This document shows positions 8,473-15,740 of a stretch of 59,470 nucleotides of DNA, in pieces. The position numbers were made by a program, and so were the translations under genes. Every line of letters starts with the position of its first letter. Within the stretch, counting starts at the first letter, position 1. The DNA lies in assembly GCA_025056175.1 (NCBI GenBank), contig JANWWK010000009.1, positions 1 to 59,470 of the forward strand, given 5' to 3'. This DNA is from Anaerolineales bacterium (GTDB lineage Bacteria; Chloroflexota; Anaerolineae; Anaerolineales; Villigracilaceae). Below the pieces are notes generated by a model, which ran no database searches, was not told where the DNA came from, and saw only the letters and a program-made list of their open reading frames with translations.

Positions 8473-9897
8473 TTAATCATTCTCTCCCCCTTCGCCTTCT
8501 TCTTTTTGCCCGGTGGGGTGACAGCGCAGACAATCGCTAAAGTTGGCAATGCCTTCTTTGCGGTGTTTTTGCTCGGTTTCGGCCTGGTTGTGACAGGTGT
8601 AGCACGTCCAGGTGGCGAGGGTGGGCTGGTGACAGTCGGCGCAGGTGTTGAGGCGGCCTCCCTCCTGACCGTGATTCATGGGAAAGGCGTGGGGGCCGTT
8701 ATATTGCGCCGGGCGCCAGGCGGTGGTGGTGTGGCACTGTGAGCAGGCCTGGCCGGGGAACATGCCCGCGTGATAGTTCGGTTCGCGGTGACAGGCAGCG
8801 CATTCGGTGGGCGTGCCTTTGAAAACCCGGTTTTGGTGGCAGTTCTCGCACTGGACGGTGAGATGCGCGCCGGTGAGCGGGAAGCGGCTCAGATTGTGGT
8901 CGAAGGTGGCGTTTTTCCAATCAGTGGGGGTGTGGCAGGTTTCGCAGGTTGTGCCATATTGTCCGTTGTGGGCGTCATCGGCCTGGTGACAGGCGTAGCA
9001 GTCTTTGGGCGTGCCTTTGTATTGGCCGTTCTGATGGCAACTCTCGCATGGGGCAGCGGCGTGTTTGCCTTCCAGTTTGAAGGCGGTGCGGTTGTGGTCA
9101 AATTGGGCGGGCTGCCAGCCTTCGGGGGAGTGACACACGCCGCAGTTTGTCCCAAATTGTCCGGCGTGGGCGTCATCTTTTAAGTGGCACGATTCGCAGG
9201 TGGTGGACAGACTTTGTAAGTCGGTAAGCGTGCGGGCCTGGCGATGACAATCGGCGCAGGCGGCGTTCTGGTGTTTGCCGGTCAGCGCAAAGGCGGTTTG
9301 GGCGTGGTCGAAGTGGCTGAAACGGTCGTGACCATCGTGGCAGGCCAGGCAGTTCGCGCCGAAATCGGCCTGGTGTGCTGCCATAAAGGCCGCGTCTCGT
9401 TGCTGGTGGCAGTTCAGGCAGGTTTGCTGGTCGAAACGGGCAATGCTTTCGGTGTGGCAGTCACCGCAGGCGAAAGGAAGGCCGGGGGAACGGGTTCGAT
9501 GCGCGGTGAGCGCGAAGCCGGTGGCTTCATGGGGAAAGGAGGCGGTATCCATAACGGTCAGCAGGCCTGCGGGTCCGGCGTGTTCCGTGTGGCAGGTCTG
9601 ACAGGGGGTATCCGCTCCATTGACAAGAGTCCCGTGCAGGGTAGATGAATCTCCCAATTCCGCCTGAATTTCGGTGTGACACGCCAGGCAGCGCTCCGTC
9701 ATGCGCTCGGAAGCCCAAAACGGGGCGTGGCATTGGCCGCAGTCATCGCCAATGTTGGCATGGGCGGCGTGCAGCGCGCCAGGGCTGAACATGGCATTGC
9801 CGTTCAAAATTTCGGAGATGAGCAAGGCCAGCACGGCCAGGAAGAAACTGACCAGCGCAAGCGGGGAGAGGCAGCCGAGTTTGTTGTTCATAGGCAT
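8473..9897 (-). CDS. 18-heme c-type multiheme cytochrome
   Basis: 474 residues with 18 CXXCH haem-attachment motifs, which I counted one by one. The N-terminus has one hydrophobic segment (about 11-30), probably an uncleaved anchor or signal, so the haem domain should be extracytoplasmic. From residue 196 a unit of about 66-70 residues repeats three times (FDH at about 196, 266 and 332), with the pattern FDHxxTxFxLxGKH, CxxCHQN, CxxCHxxDDAHxGQ and GTxCxxCH. It resembles cytochrome c3/c7-type multiheme proteins. It is the last gene of a minus-strand operon: ferredoxin, FAD oxidoreductase, cytochrome b, cytochrome c. It probably takes electrons from the membrane cytochrome b and passes them to an outside acceptor; the acceptor is unknown. 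Confidence 0.9.
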   Translation of the reverse strand: MPMNNKLGCLSPLALVSFFLAVLALLISEILNGNAMFSPGALHAAHANIGDDCGQCHAPFWASERMTERCLACHTEIQAELGDSSTLHGTLVNGADTPCQTCHTEHAGPAGLLTVMDTASFPHEATGFALTAHRTRSPGLPFACGDCHTESIARFDQQTCLNCHQQRDAAFMAAHQADFGANCLACHDGHDRFSHFDHAQTAFALTGKHQNAACADCHRQARTLTDLQSLSTTCESCHLKDDAHAGQFGTNCGVCHSPEGWQPAQFDHNRTAFKLEGKHAAAPCESCHQNGQYKGTPKDCYACHQADDAHNGQYGTTCETCHTPTDWKNATFDHNLSRFPLTGAHLTVQCENCHQNRVFKGTPTECAACHREPNYHAGMFPGQACSQCHTTTAWRPAQYNGPHAFPMNHGQEGGRLNTCADCHQPTLATWTCYTCHNQAETEQKHRKEGIANFSDCLRCHPTGQKEEGEGGEND

Positions 9898-9915
9898 TTC
9901 CCCAGGGGTGAGGGG

Positions 9916-10476
9916 TTAGCGCAGCAATGTGGCGTAGTAGAGCGCGCCCAAAATGTGGGCAAAGGCGGCGGTGAAGAGTGCCATGCCCAGCGGAATGTGA
10001 ACGGCGTGCCAGAGCGCCATCAGGCGGCGGGCGTTTGCCAGCGCCGAGGCTTTCATGATGGCGGTCAGGCCGGGGTCTTCGAGGCCATCGGCGGTGCGCG
10101 GGATGCGGGTGTAGATGTAGCGTCCGATGAAGCCGCTCAATACGACGATGCCCGTCATGAGCAGGGTGACGCCCGCCAGGCCGTTGAATTTCCACGAGGA
10201 GTGCAGCAGGACCATGAACGGCCCAACGATGCCGGTGAAGATGTGGAATTGCAGCCAATCGGCCATGCGCCCCCAGCGGGCCGCGCGGGAGCGTTTTCGC
10301 AGGCTGTAAAGGGTTTCGGTCATCAGCATTAACAGGAAGCCCAAAACTCCGATGAGGTGGCCGTAGAACCCGCTTGCGGCGGGGATGGACTGCGTGAAGA
10401 GCAAAACGCCGCCATACGAGGCCGCAATGACCAGGCAGGCGAGGAAGGCGAGGAGCAGTTCTTTGCCGCGAAGCAT
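9916..10476 (-). CDS. Membrane cytochrome b (four to five helices)
   Basis: 186 residues. Hydrophobic helices at about 8-28, 34-54, 78-94, 100-120 and 160-184, with His residues placed for b-haem ligation: GFYGHLIG, WLQFHIFTG, MVLLHSSWK, LWHAVHIPLG and FAHILGALYY. It resembles the cytochrome b561/ferric-reductase type. Position between the FAD oxidoreductase and the 18-haem cytochrome suggests it carries electrons across the membrane. Nineteen bases separate it from the cytochrome c gene and 17 from the FAD gene, which fits one operon. The family is inferred from fold and His spacing; no exact subfamily is claimed. Confidence 0.75.
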   Translation of the reverse strand: MLRGKELLLAFLACLVIAASYGGVLLFTQSIPAASGFYGHLIGVLGFLLMLMTETLYSLRKRSRAARWGRMADWLQFHIFTGIVGPFMVLLHSSWKFNGLAGVTLLMTGIVVLSGFIGRYIYTRIPRTADGLEDPGLTAIMKASALANARRLMALWHAVHIPLGMALFTAAFAHILGALYYATLLR

Positions 10477-10493
10477 ACTTATTTTCCTGTGTT

Positions 10494-11984
10494 TCAGTTT
10501 CCCTGTTTTCCGTTTCCCCTGCGGACAAACCCGGCCAGAATATCGGCAATGGGCGCATCGGGAGCGAGGAGTTGGGCGCGGATGGGGGTAATCTCCACTT
10601 TTTCGCGGATGAGTTTTTGCAGGGGGGCCGAAAGTTTCTGGTCGCCCATGACGATTGCGCCGAGCAGATGGGTTTTGCCCACCATCAGGCGCAGGCGGTT
10701 GACCTCGAAGCCGCTTTGGGCAATGATGGCGTGGGGCAGTTCGCGCCAGGTTTCGCTATCGCCGCGCGCAATCGCGAGCAGGTCGCCCTCGCCCCGTCCC
10801 TCACCCCCGGCCCCTCTCCCGGTGGGAGAGGGGAGAAGATGAGACGGCGTGTTCCCCTCTCCCTGCGGGAGATGGGAAAGGGGTGAGGGTGCGTTCCTCT
10901 CTCCCTGTGGGAGAGGGGGGAGGGGTGAGGGCGGCTTCCCCTCGCCCTGCGGGAGAGGGGTCAGGGGTGAGGGCACCGCCACCGCCCCGATAATCGTCAC
11001 CGTCAGCCCGGCCAGGCGGGTGACGTTGAAGGGAATGCTCTTGCAATAGGCGGTCGGCTGTCCGGCCATGTTCCGCCCGGCGGCGCGGCCTTGTTCGCGG
11101 GCGGGAGTCCACAGACTATCGAGGACGTGTTTTCCGGCGGCGGGGTCGTAGACCTGGGCCGCATCTCCAGCGGCGTAAATGCCGGGCAGGGAAGTTTCCA
11201 TACGCTCATTGACCAGGATGCCGCGCTCGCAGGCAATTCCTGCTTCGCGCGCCAGGCCGATGCGCGGGGCAATTCCGATGGCATAGGCTATCAAATCAGC
11301 CGGGATGATTTTTCCATTGGAAAGACGCGCGCCGGTCACCTTACCGTTCCTGCCCAAAATTTCGGTCACTTCGGTTTGGGGGGAAAGGGTCATGCCCTCG
11401 CGCCGCAAGAGACTTTCGATGATGCGTGATTCGGTCTCGTCCAGCACGGCGGGCCAGTAGCGTTCACTGCGGAAGACGTAGTGAACCTTCATGCCGCGAG
11501 AGGCCAGCCCTTCGGCCAGTTCCAGCGCGGTGATTCCGCCGCCGGTGACGAGCGCCGGGCGTCCGCGCCGGGCATGGGCCAGCAGGGCGCGGGCATCGGC
11601 CAGGTTATCGAGTTTGTGAACCCCCGCCAGGTCTGCGCCAGGGACTTTGAGCGGCAGGGCTTGCGCGCCGGTGGCAATCAAAAGTTTGTCGTAGGGCAGG
11701 CGCGCGCCGCCTTCGAGTTCAATTTCCTGTTCAGATGGGAAAATGTGGCTGACGCGCGCGCGATAAAAGCGAGCGTTCAGGCGGCTGAAATCGGCTTTCT
11801 GGTAGGGGAAGAGCAGGCTTTCTTCCAGTTCGCCGGTCAGGTAATAGGCCAGGCCGGGACGCGAGTAGTAGCCATGCGGGTCATCGCTGACGACCGAGAC
11901 CTCGCCGCGCTCATCCACCGAGCGGATGGCTTCCAGCGCGGAAATGGCGGCGACGCCGGTGCCAATCAGCAAATAGCGGGTCAT
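10494..11984 (-). CDS. FAD/NAD(P)H-dependent oxidoreductase with inserted repeat
   Basis: 496 residues of the pyridine nucleotide-disulfide oxidoreductase class I family (NirB/rubredoxin-reductase-like). FAD Rossmann motif IGTGVAAISA near the start, LLIATGA near 105, NAD motif VTGGGITALELAEGLA (about 146-161) and second FAD motif GIYAAGDAAQVYD (about 268-280). Residues about 337-400 are low-complexity SPLTPLPQGEG-type sequence encoded by a DNA repeat inserted between the FAD domain and the C-terminal domain. I chose ATG 11984, which overlaps the ferredoxin stop as ATGA; the upstream 23 codons belong to the ferredoxin region. It likely links NAD(P)H or ferredoxin to the cytochrome b/c pair. 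Confidence 0.85.
   Translation of the reverse strand: MTRYLLIGTGVAAISALEAIRSVDERGEVSVVSDDPHGYYSRPGLAYYLTGELEESLLFPYQKADFSRLNARFYRARVSHIFPSEQEIELEGGARLPYDKLLIATGAQALPLKVPGADLAGVHKLDNLADARALLAHARRGRPALVTGGGITALELAEGLASRGMKVHYVFRSERYWPAVLDETESRIIESLLRREGMTLSPQTEVTEILGRNGKVTGARLSNGKIIPADLIAYAIGIAPRIGLAREAGIACERGILVNERMETSLPGIYAAGDAAQVYDPAAGKHVLDSLWTPAREQGRAAGRNMAGQPTAYCKSIPFNVTRLAGLTVTIIGAVAVPSPLTPLPQGEGKPPSPLPPLPQGERNAPSPLSHLPQGEGNTPSHLLPSPTGRGAGGEGRGEGDLLAIARGDSETWRELPHAIIAQSGFEVNRLRLMVGKTHLLGAIVMGDQKLSAPLQKLIREKVEITPIRAQLLAPDAPIADILAGFVRRGNGKQGN
10797..10976. repeat. Second array of the GC-rich hairpin repeat
   Basis: Four degenerate copies of the unit seen at 8-160 (CCTCACCCC, CCCTCTCCC, GGGAGAGGGG), here in mixed orientation: CCCTCACCCC begins the block and GGGGTGAGGG ends several units. 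They are translated in frame within the oxidoreductase. Unit length varies from about 37 to 55 bases, but the total keeps the frame. Confidence 0.8.
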
Positions 11985-12244
11985 TTCTTCCGCTCCGCGA
12001 AGAGATTGGTGCGCTCGAAGGTCAATACCCCGCGCGGACAACGCGCCACGCATTCGCCGCAGGTCAGACAGCGGCTGTTGACCACCGGCTGCCCCAACCA
12101 GGCATGGCGGCGTACGTCAATGCCGATGGGGCAGTTAAACGAGCAGATTCCACACTGTACACACCGGCTGGGGTCGGGCGTGACCTGCCCGGCAGTCAGG
12201 GCTTCGCGGCGGGCGCGTTCACTGCGGAAAAGACCACGAAACAT
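11981..12244 (-). CDS. 2[4Fe-4S] ferredoxin-type protein
   Basis: 87 residues. Two ferredoxin cluster motifs, CVQCGICSFNCP and CLTCGECVARCP, in a HdrC/Fer4_8-like spacing (about 30 residues apart). It heads the four-gene minus-strand redox operon and overlaps the FAD oxidoreductase by ATGA, which suggests a tight complex. The start lies six bases after TATCAT, so the mRNA may be leaderless. It shares a 197-base divergent control region with the hydrogenase locus. Confidence 0.88.
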   Translation of the reverse strand: MFRGLFRSERARREALTAGQVTPDPSRCVQCGICSFNCPIGIDVRRHAWLGQPVVNSRCLTCGECVARCPRGVLTFERTNLFAERKK

Positions 12245-12357
12245 AATTTAATGATACTCCCGATTGTGAGAAGTGGAATAGTGATTTTTGGGTGATGCAT
12301 GTGCGATTGAGAAAAAACAATAATTCTCGTCAATAAACTTACAAACAGCCGAAAACT

Positions 12358-12375
12358 TTGTGACTTTGTTCACAA
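12358..12375. promoter_or_regulatory. Perfect CRP/FNR-type dyad upstream of the hydrogenase locus
   Basis: TTGTGA-CTTTGT-TCACAA, an exact 6-6-6 inverted repeat of the CRP-family type. A -10-like TAAAAT lies at 12399-12404 with no good -35, so the dyad centre is about 43-44 bases before the likely transcription start, near the class II activator position. The site also lies between the divergent ferredoxin operon and the plus-strand genes. Confidence 0.72.
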
Positions 12376-12398
12376 TAGCCATATTCCGAACTATCGTG

Positions 12399-12404
12399 TA
12401 AAAT
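12399..12404 (+). promoter_or_regulatory. -10 element, activator-dependent promoter
   Basis: TAAAAT preceded by TG. The 17-base-spaced -35 position reads TAGCCA, which is poor, as expected if the dyad-bound regulator replaces -35 contact. Confidence 0.45.
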
Positions 12405-12441
12405 TCATCCAGACAAACTGGAAGGAGTTTTTTATTATCGT

Positions 12442-12801
12442 ATGAACGTACAACAGTTGGTCGAAATTGTCCAGGGACAGGTACTCAACCCCCAGGTTTC
12501 TCTTCGGCATGAATTGAAAGGCGGCTGCGGGGCCGATTTGATGAGCGATGTACTGGCTTCGGTCAAACCCGATGCTGTTTTGTTGACTGGTTTGTGCAAC
12601 ATTCAGGTTGTGCGTACGGCTCAGATGGCCGATGTACGCGCGATTGTGTTTGTGCGCGGTAAGAAACCCACTGCCGAGACGATTGCCCTTGCAACGCAGG
12701 AAGGCATTCCGCTGATTAGCAGCCCCTTTGGGATGTTCGAGCTGTGTGGGCGTCTCTACCAGGCCGGGTTACACAGCCTCGAAGAACCGGTTTCCAGCTA
12801 G
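12442..12801 (+). CDS. DRTGG-domain protein (first copy)
   Basis: 119 residues: one DRTGG domain, the small alpha/beta fold also found in the N-terminal part of some HPr kinases and phosphotransacetylases. Features are KGGCGADLMSDVLASVKPDAVLLTG, RAIVFVRGKKP and GIPLISSPFGMFELCGRLYQAGL. No catalytic residues are visible; it is probably a ligand-binding or docking module. It is the first gene of the hydrogenase-associated regulatory block and is followed after seven bases by the CBS-HATPase gene. GGAAGGAG is 14 bases upstream, longer than usual. A second DRTGG gene lies at 13829. Confidence 0.78.
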   Translation: MNVQQLVEIVQGQVLNPQVSLRHELKGGCGADLMSDVLASVKPDAVLLTGLCNIQVVRTAQMADVRAIVFVRGKKPTAETIALATQEGIPLISSPFGMFELCGRLYQAGLHSLEEPVSS

Positions 12802-12808
12802 GATAACC

Positions 12809-13816
12809 ATGAGTAATCTGCACGAACTGCAAGGACGCCGAGGACGCATCATCACCGATAAAGACGCGCGCGAAATCAGCCGCGTCGAAGAACTCTCGTA
12901 TGACCTGAAAATCAGCGAGGTCATGACGCGCAACGTCAAGACCGTTTCGCCCGATATGCCGATGAACGCAGTCCTGGAAATTTTGCGCGTCAACCGGATT
13001 TCGGGAGTCCCGGTACTCGAACATGGCGACCTGGTCGGCATCTTAAGCATTGAAGACCTGGTACGCTGTATGGAGAAGAACGAGCTGCATTTTCCAGTCA
13101 GCGCGTATATGAGCCGCAACATCGTCAGCGTCAATGCTTACGATTCGGTTGTCAAGGCTATCGAAACCTTCAGCACGCAGCGCAAAGGCCGCCTGCCAGT
13201 TGTAGATGAAGCGGGTAAACTGGTCGGCATCATCACCAAAGGGGATATTACACGTGGGGTGCTGAATGCCCTGCAGCGTGACTACCACGAAGAGGAACTG
13301 CGCCGCTACCGCGCCAGCCACCTCTTCGAGGACATCACTTCTGACCGCACCAGCCTGATTTTGCGCTACAACATCAAACCGCGTGACTATCTCAACGGGG
13401 GGCAGGCTTCCAGCCATATCAAACGCGCTCTCTTGCGGTTGGGTGCAAACCCACAACTGGCGCGTCAGTGCGGCATTGCCATCTACGAAGCCGAGATGAA
13501 TCTGATTATCCACACCACGCATGGGGGGATTATCCGTGTCCAGATTGAGCCGCATCGTATTCTGATGCAGACCACCGACGATGGCCCCGGCATTGAAGAC
13601 GTGCAAAAAGCCCTTACACCGGGCTGGTCCACTGCCAGCCAGGAAGTGCGCGATATGGGCTTTGGCGCGGGCATGGGGCTGGTCAACATTCAACGCTGCG
13701 TGGACAGGATGGAACTGGAATCGGCCCCGGGCAAAGGCACCCGGTTGACCATGGAAATTATTTTGCGCCCGGAAGAACGTTTTAAGGAAACGGAAGAAAA
13801 CGGAACTGTTGCTTAA
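12809..13816 (+). CDS. CBS-pair / RsbT-like HATPase regulatory protein
   Basis: 335 residues. Two CBS domains (about 25-150: VMTRNVKTVSPDMPMNAVLEIL and YMSRNIVSVNAYDSVVKAI), which in this family bind adenine nucleotides. The C-terminal half (about 200-325) is a GHKL ATPase like the RsbW/RsbT serine kinases: N-box EAEMNLIIH, G1 DDGPGI, G2 GFGAGMGLVNI. So it may read energy charge and phosphorylate a protein partner. No histidine-kinase dimerisation domain is present. The start at 12809 (ATG) follows the DRTGG stop by seven bases; a longer upstream frame overlaps the previous gene. Such proteins are known next to hydrogenase genes in anaerobes, but their target is not established. Confidence 0.82.
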   Translation: MSNLHELQGRRGRIITDKDAREISRVEELSYDLKISEVMTRNVKTVSPDMPMNAVLEILRVNRISGVPVLEHGDLVGILSIEDLVRCMEKNELHFPVSAYMSRNIVSVNAYDSVVKAIETFSTQRKGRLPVVDEAGKLVGIITKGDITRGVLNALQRDYHEEELRRYRASHLFEDITSDRTSLILRYNIKPRDYLNGGQASSHIKRALLRLGANPQLARQCGIAIYEAEMNLIIHTTHGGIIRVQIEPHRILMQTTDDGPGIEDVQKALTPGWSTASQEVRDMGFGAGMGLVNIQRCVDRMELESAPGKGTRLTMEIILRPEERFKETEENGTVA

Positions 13817-13828
13817 ACGAGGAAACCC

Positions 13829-14167
13829 ATGAACCTGCAAGAAATCATCCATCGGCTTGACCTGACTCCCCTCACGCACCCGAAACCATTTGAGAGCATT
13901 CACCCCACTGGCGGCTACGCCTCAGACCTGCTCAGTTGCGTCATTGCCGGCGCCAAACCCGGCAATTTGTGGCTGACCATTCAGGCACACGTCAATATTG
14001 TGGCAGTAGCCTCGCTCAATGAGTTGGCCGCCGTCATCGTCACCGAAAATGCGTCGCCCGACCCGGCAGTCATCGAAAAAGCCAACGAACAGGGGGTCAC
14101 GCTGCTGGTCTCCCGCGAAACCACGTATCAGGTGGCCGGAAAATTGTGGGAGATGGGCATTCGGTGA
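13829..14167 (+). CDS. DRTGG-domain protein (second copy)
   Basis: 112 residues, distantly similar to the protein at 12442: TGGYASDLLSCVIAGAKPGNLWLT, AAVIVTENASP and GVTLLVSRETTYQVAGKLWEMG. GAGGA precedes the ATG. Its stop is immediately followed by the PHP gene start, so translation is probably coupled. Two DRTGG proteins in one operon suggest a heteromeric pair or two partners for the CBS-HATPase. Confidence 0.75.
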   Translation: MNLQEIIHRLDLTPLTHPKPFESIHPTGGYASDLLSCVIAGAKPGNLWLTIQAHVNIVAVASLNELAAVIVTENASPDPAVIEKANEQGVTLLVSRETTYQVAGKLWEMGIR

Positions 14168-14917
14168 TTGATAAGGCAGAAGGCGTTGAAGGTATTTCGG
14201 GCTGACCTGCACGTGCATACGGTGCTATCGCCCTGCGCGGGCGTGGAGATGATTCCGCCCCTTATCGTGCAGACGGCGCTTGAACGTGGCATTCACCTGA
14301 TTGCCATCACCGACCACAACGCCAGTGCCAACGTTGCTGCCGTCATGCAGGCTGCCCAGGGGACAGAACTGGTCGTTTTGCCCGGTATGGAACTTCAGAC
14401 CAGAGAAGAAGTGCATCTTCTGTGCCTGTTCGATACGCTCGAACAGGTTTTTTTGTGGCAGGCACAGGTAGACCGCTTGCTTCCCAACCTGCCCAACAAC
14501 ATCGAATACTTTGGTGAGCAATTCATAGTGGATTCGACCGGTGAGTTCCTGCGCCGAGAGGAGCGTCTCCTGCTCAATTCGGTCAATCTCTCGCTCGAAG
14601 ATGCCGCTGCGCAGGTAACGGCATTGGGCGGGTTGGCAATTCCGGCACACATTGACCGCTCTGCCAATGGGTTGATAGCCATTTTGGGGCTGATTCCGCC
14701 TGGCTTCGAGGCTCTCGAACTTTCACGTCACCTCACACCCGCAGAAGCCCGCCGCAAATATCCCCAAACTGCCAGCTATCCGCTCCTGCAGAGTGGAGAT
14801 GTTCACCTGCTGGATGGTTTTCTCGGCTCGACGCATTTTGAAATCGAACGTCCGACGGTTGCCGAGTTGCGCCTGGCGCTGGCCGGGCAGCAGGGTCGTT
14901 CGATGTGGGTAGACTAA
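14168..14917 (+). CDS. PHP-domain phosphoesterase
   Basis: 249 residues of the polymerase-and-histidinol-phosphatase fold. Metal motifs are all present: DLHVHTVLSPC (HxH), ITDHNA (DH), GMELQTREEVHLL (E and H), IPAHIDRS (H) and GDVHLLDGFLG (DxH). It should hydrolyse a phosphoester, perhaps a phosphoprotein or a small phosphate compound; the substrate is not readable. It ends the DRTGG/CBS-HATPase/DRTGG/PHP block. Start: TTG 14168 directly after the upstream stop, or TTG 14186; neither has an ideal ribosome binding site. Confidence 0.82.
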   Translation: MIRQKALKVFRADLHVHTVLSPCAGVEMIPPLIVQTALERGIHLIAITDHNASANVAAVMQAAQGTELVVLPGMELQTREEVHLLCLFDTLEQVFLWQAQVDRLLPNLPNNIEYFGEQFIVDSTGEFLRREERLLLNSVNLSLEDAAAQVTALGGLAIPAHIDRSANGLIAILGLIPPGFEALELSRHLTPAEARRKYPQTASYPLLQSGDVHLLDGFLGSTHFEIERPTVAELRLALAGQQGRSMWVD

Positions 14918-15111
14918 TCATCTCAAAACCTGACAAAATTTATCTAAAATTGTGACAAACATCTCTTCCCTTGCCCCACTCTGTCTGTACAATAAGAGTA
15001 CGAACCTGTAAATCTAACTGATTCTATCTGGCAATCGGCATTCGGCGGCGCATGTGGTGAAATCCCCCTATTTCAGACAACTGACACGCCTAACGACATG
15101 ACATTTGTTAG

Positions 15112-15140
15112 TTGACGAATGACGCCGATGCGATTAAACT
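15112..15140 (+). promoter_or_regulatory. Promoter of the hydrogenase structural genes
   Basis: TTGACG (15112-15117), 17-base spacer, TAAACT (15135-15140), a good sigma-70-type promoter. Predicted start of transcription is near 15147, just before the CRP-type dyad at 15150. The rest of the 280-base gap (14918-15111) shows AT-rich sequence and a single TTGTGA half-site near 14953, but no gene. Confidence 0.6.
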
Positions 15141-15149
15141 AGCGAAAGA

Positions 15150-15167
15150 TTGTGATTTTTTTCACGA
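15150..15167. promoter_or_regulatory. CRP/FNR-type dyad downstream of the promoter
   Basis: TTGTGA-TTTTTT-TCACGA, one mismatch from the perfect dyad at 12358. Its centre lies about 12 bases after the predicted transcription start, a position where a bound regulator would block transcription, unlike the activator-like position at 12358. Confidence 0.6.
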
Positions 15168-15197
15168 AATCAAATTCTTTTCTTTTTGGAGTGTTTC

Positions 15198-15698
15198 ATG
15201 GAAGCAGTCGCCAAACCGCACATTGACGGACTCTGTGAAGATAAACGCGCTTTGCTGGACGAAATTATCGAACAAAACCGCGAGCGCCCCGGTGCGCTGA
15301 TGGTCGTCCTGAACGAAACGCAAAGCAAAATTGGCTACGTCTCTGTTCCGATTCAGCACTACATTGCTAAAAAAATGCGCGTGCCGGTCGGTGCTGTGCA
15401 TGGAGTCGTCACCTTCTATTCGTTTTTTACCACCGAGCCGCGCGGCAAACATACCATGAAGTTTTGCATGGGAACGGCCTGCTATGTGGGTGGCGTGCCG
15501 CAACTGATGGAAAAAGCCAAACAAATCACTGGCACTGAGATTGGCCGTACCACCCCCGATGGTCAACTGACGCTCGAAGTTTGCCGCTGTGTGGGCGCGT
15601 GCTCGCAAGCCCCGGTGGTGATGGTAGATGACGAAATCGTCGGGCGCATCAAACCAAACAAATTTCCGCAGTTAATCAAGAAACTGCTCGAAAGCTAG
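15198..15698 (+). CDS. NuoE-like [2Fe-2S] subunit 1 (HydC type)
   Basis: 166 residues. Helical N-terminal half, then a thioredoxin-like [2Fe-2S] domain with all four ligands: CMGTACYVGG (C-x4-C) and CRCVGACSQAP (C-x3-C). In NAD-linked hydrogenases and complex I this subunit pairs with NuoF and holds an off-path or bifurcation-linked cluster. ATG 15198 was chosen because TTGGAGTG lies seven bases upstream; TTG 15186 overlaps that site. Unusually its partner NuoF is not next: a HATPase and a Cys-less ferredoxin-fold gene come between. A second NuoE is at 18661. Confidence 0.92.
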   Translation: MEAVAKPHIDGLCEDKRALLDEIIEQNRERPGALMVVLNETQSKIGYVSVPIQHYIAKKMRVPVGAVHGVVTFYSFFTTEPRGKHTMKFCMGTACYVGGVPQLMEKAKQITGTEIGRTTPDGQLTLEVCRCVGACSQAPVVMVDDEIVGRIKPNKFPQLIKKLLES

Positions 15699-15740
15699 CC
15701 CTGCTGCGCGCCTGTTTTGCTTTCACAGGCGAGAGTAACG

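Noticed and set aside
12245-12441. Possible riboswitch or small RNA in the divergent region
   Set aside because: Apart from the CRP-type dyad and -10 elements, no stable conserved fold or known motif was visible.
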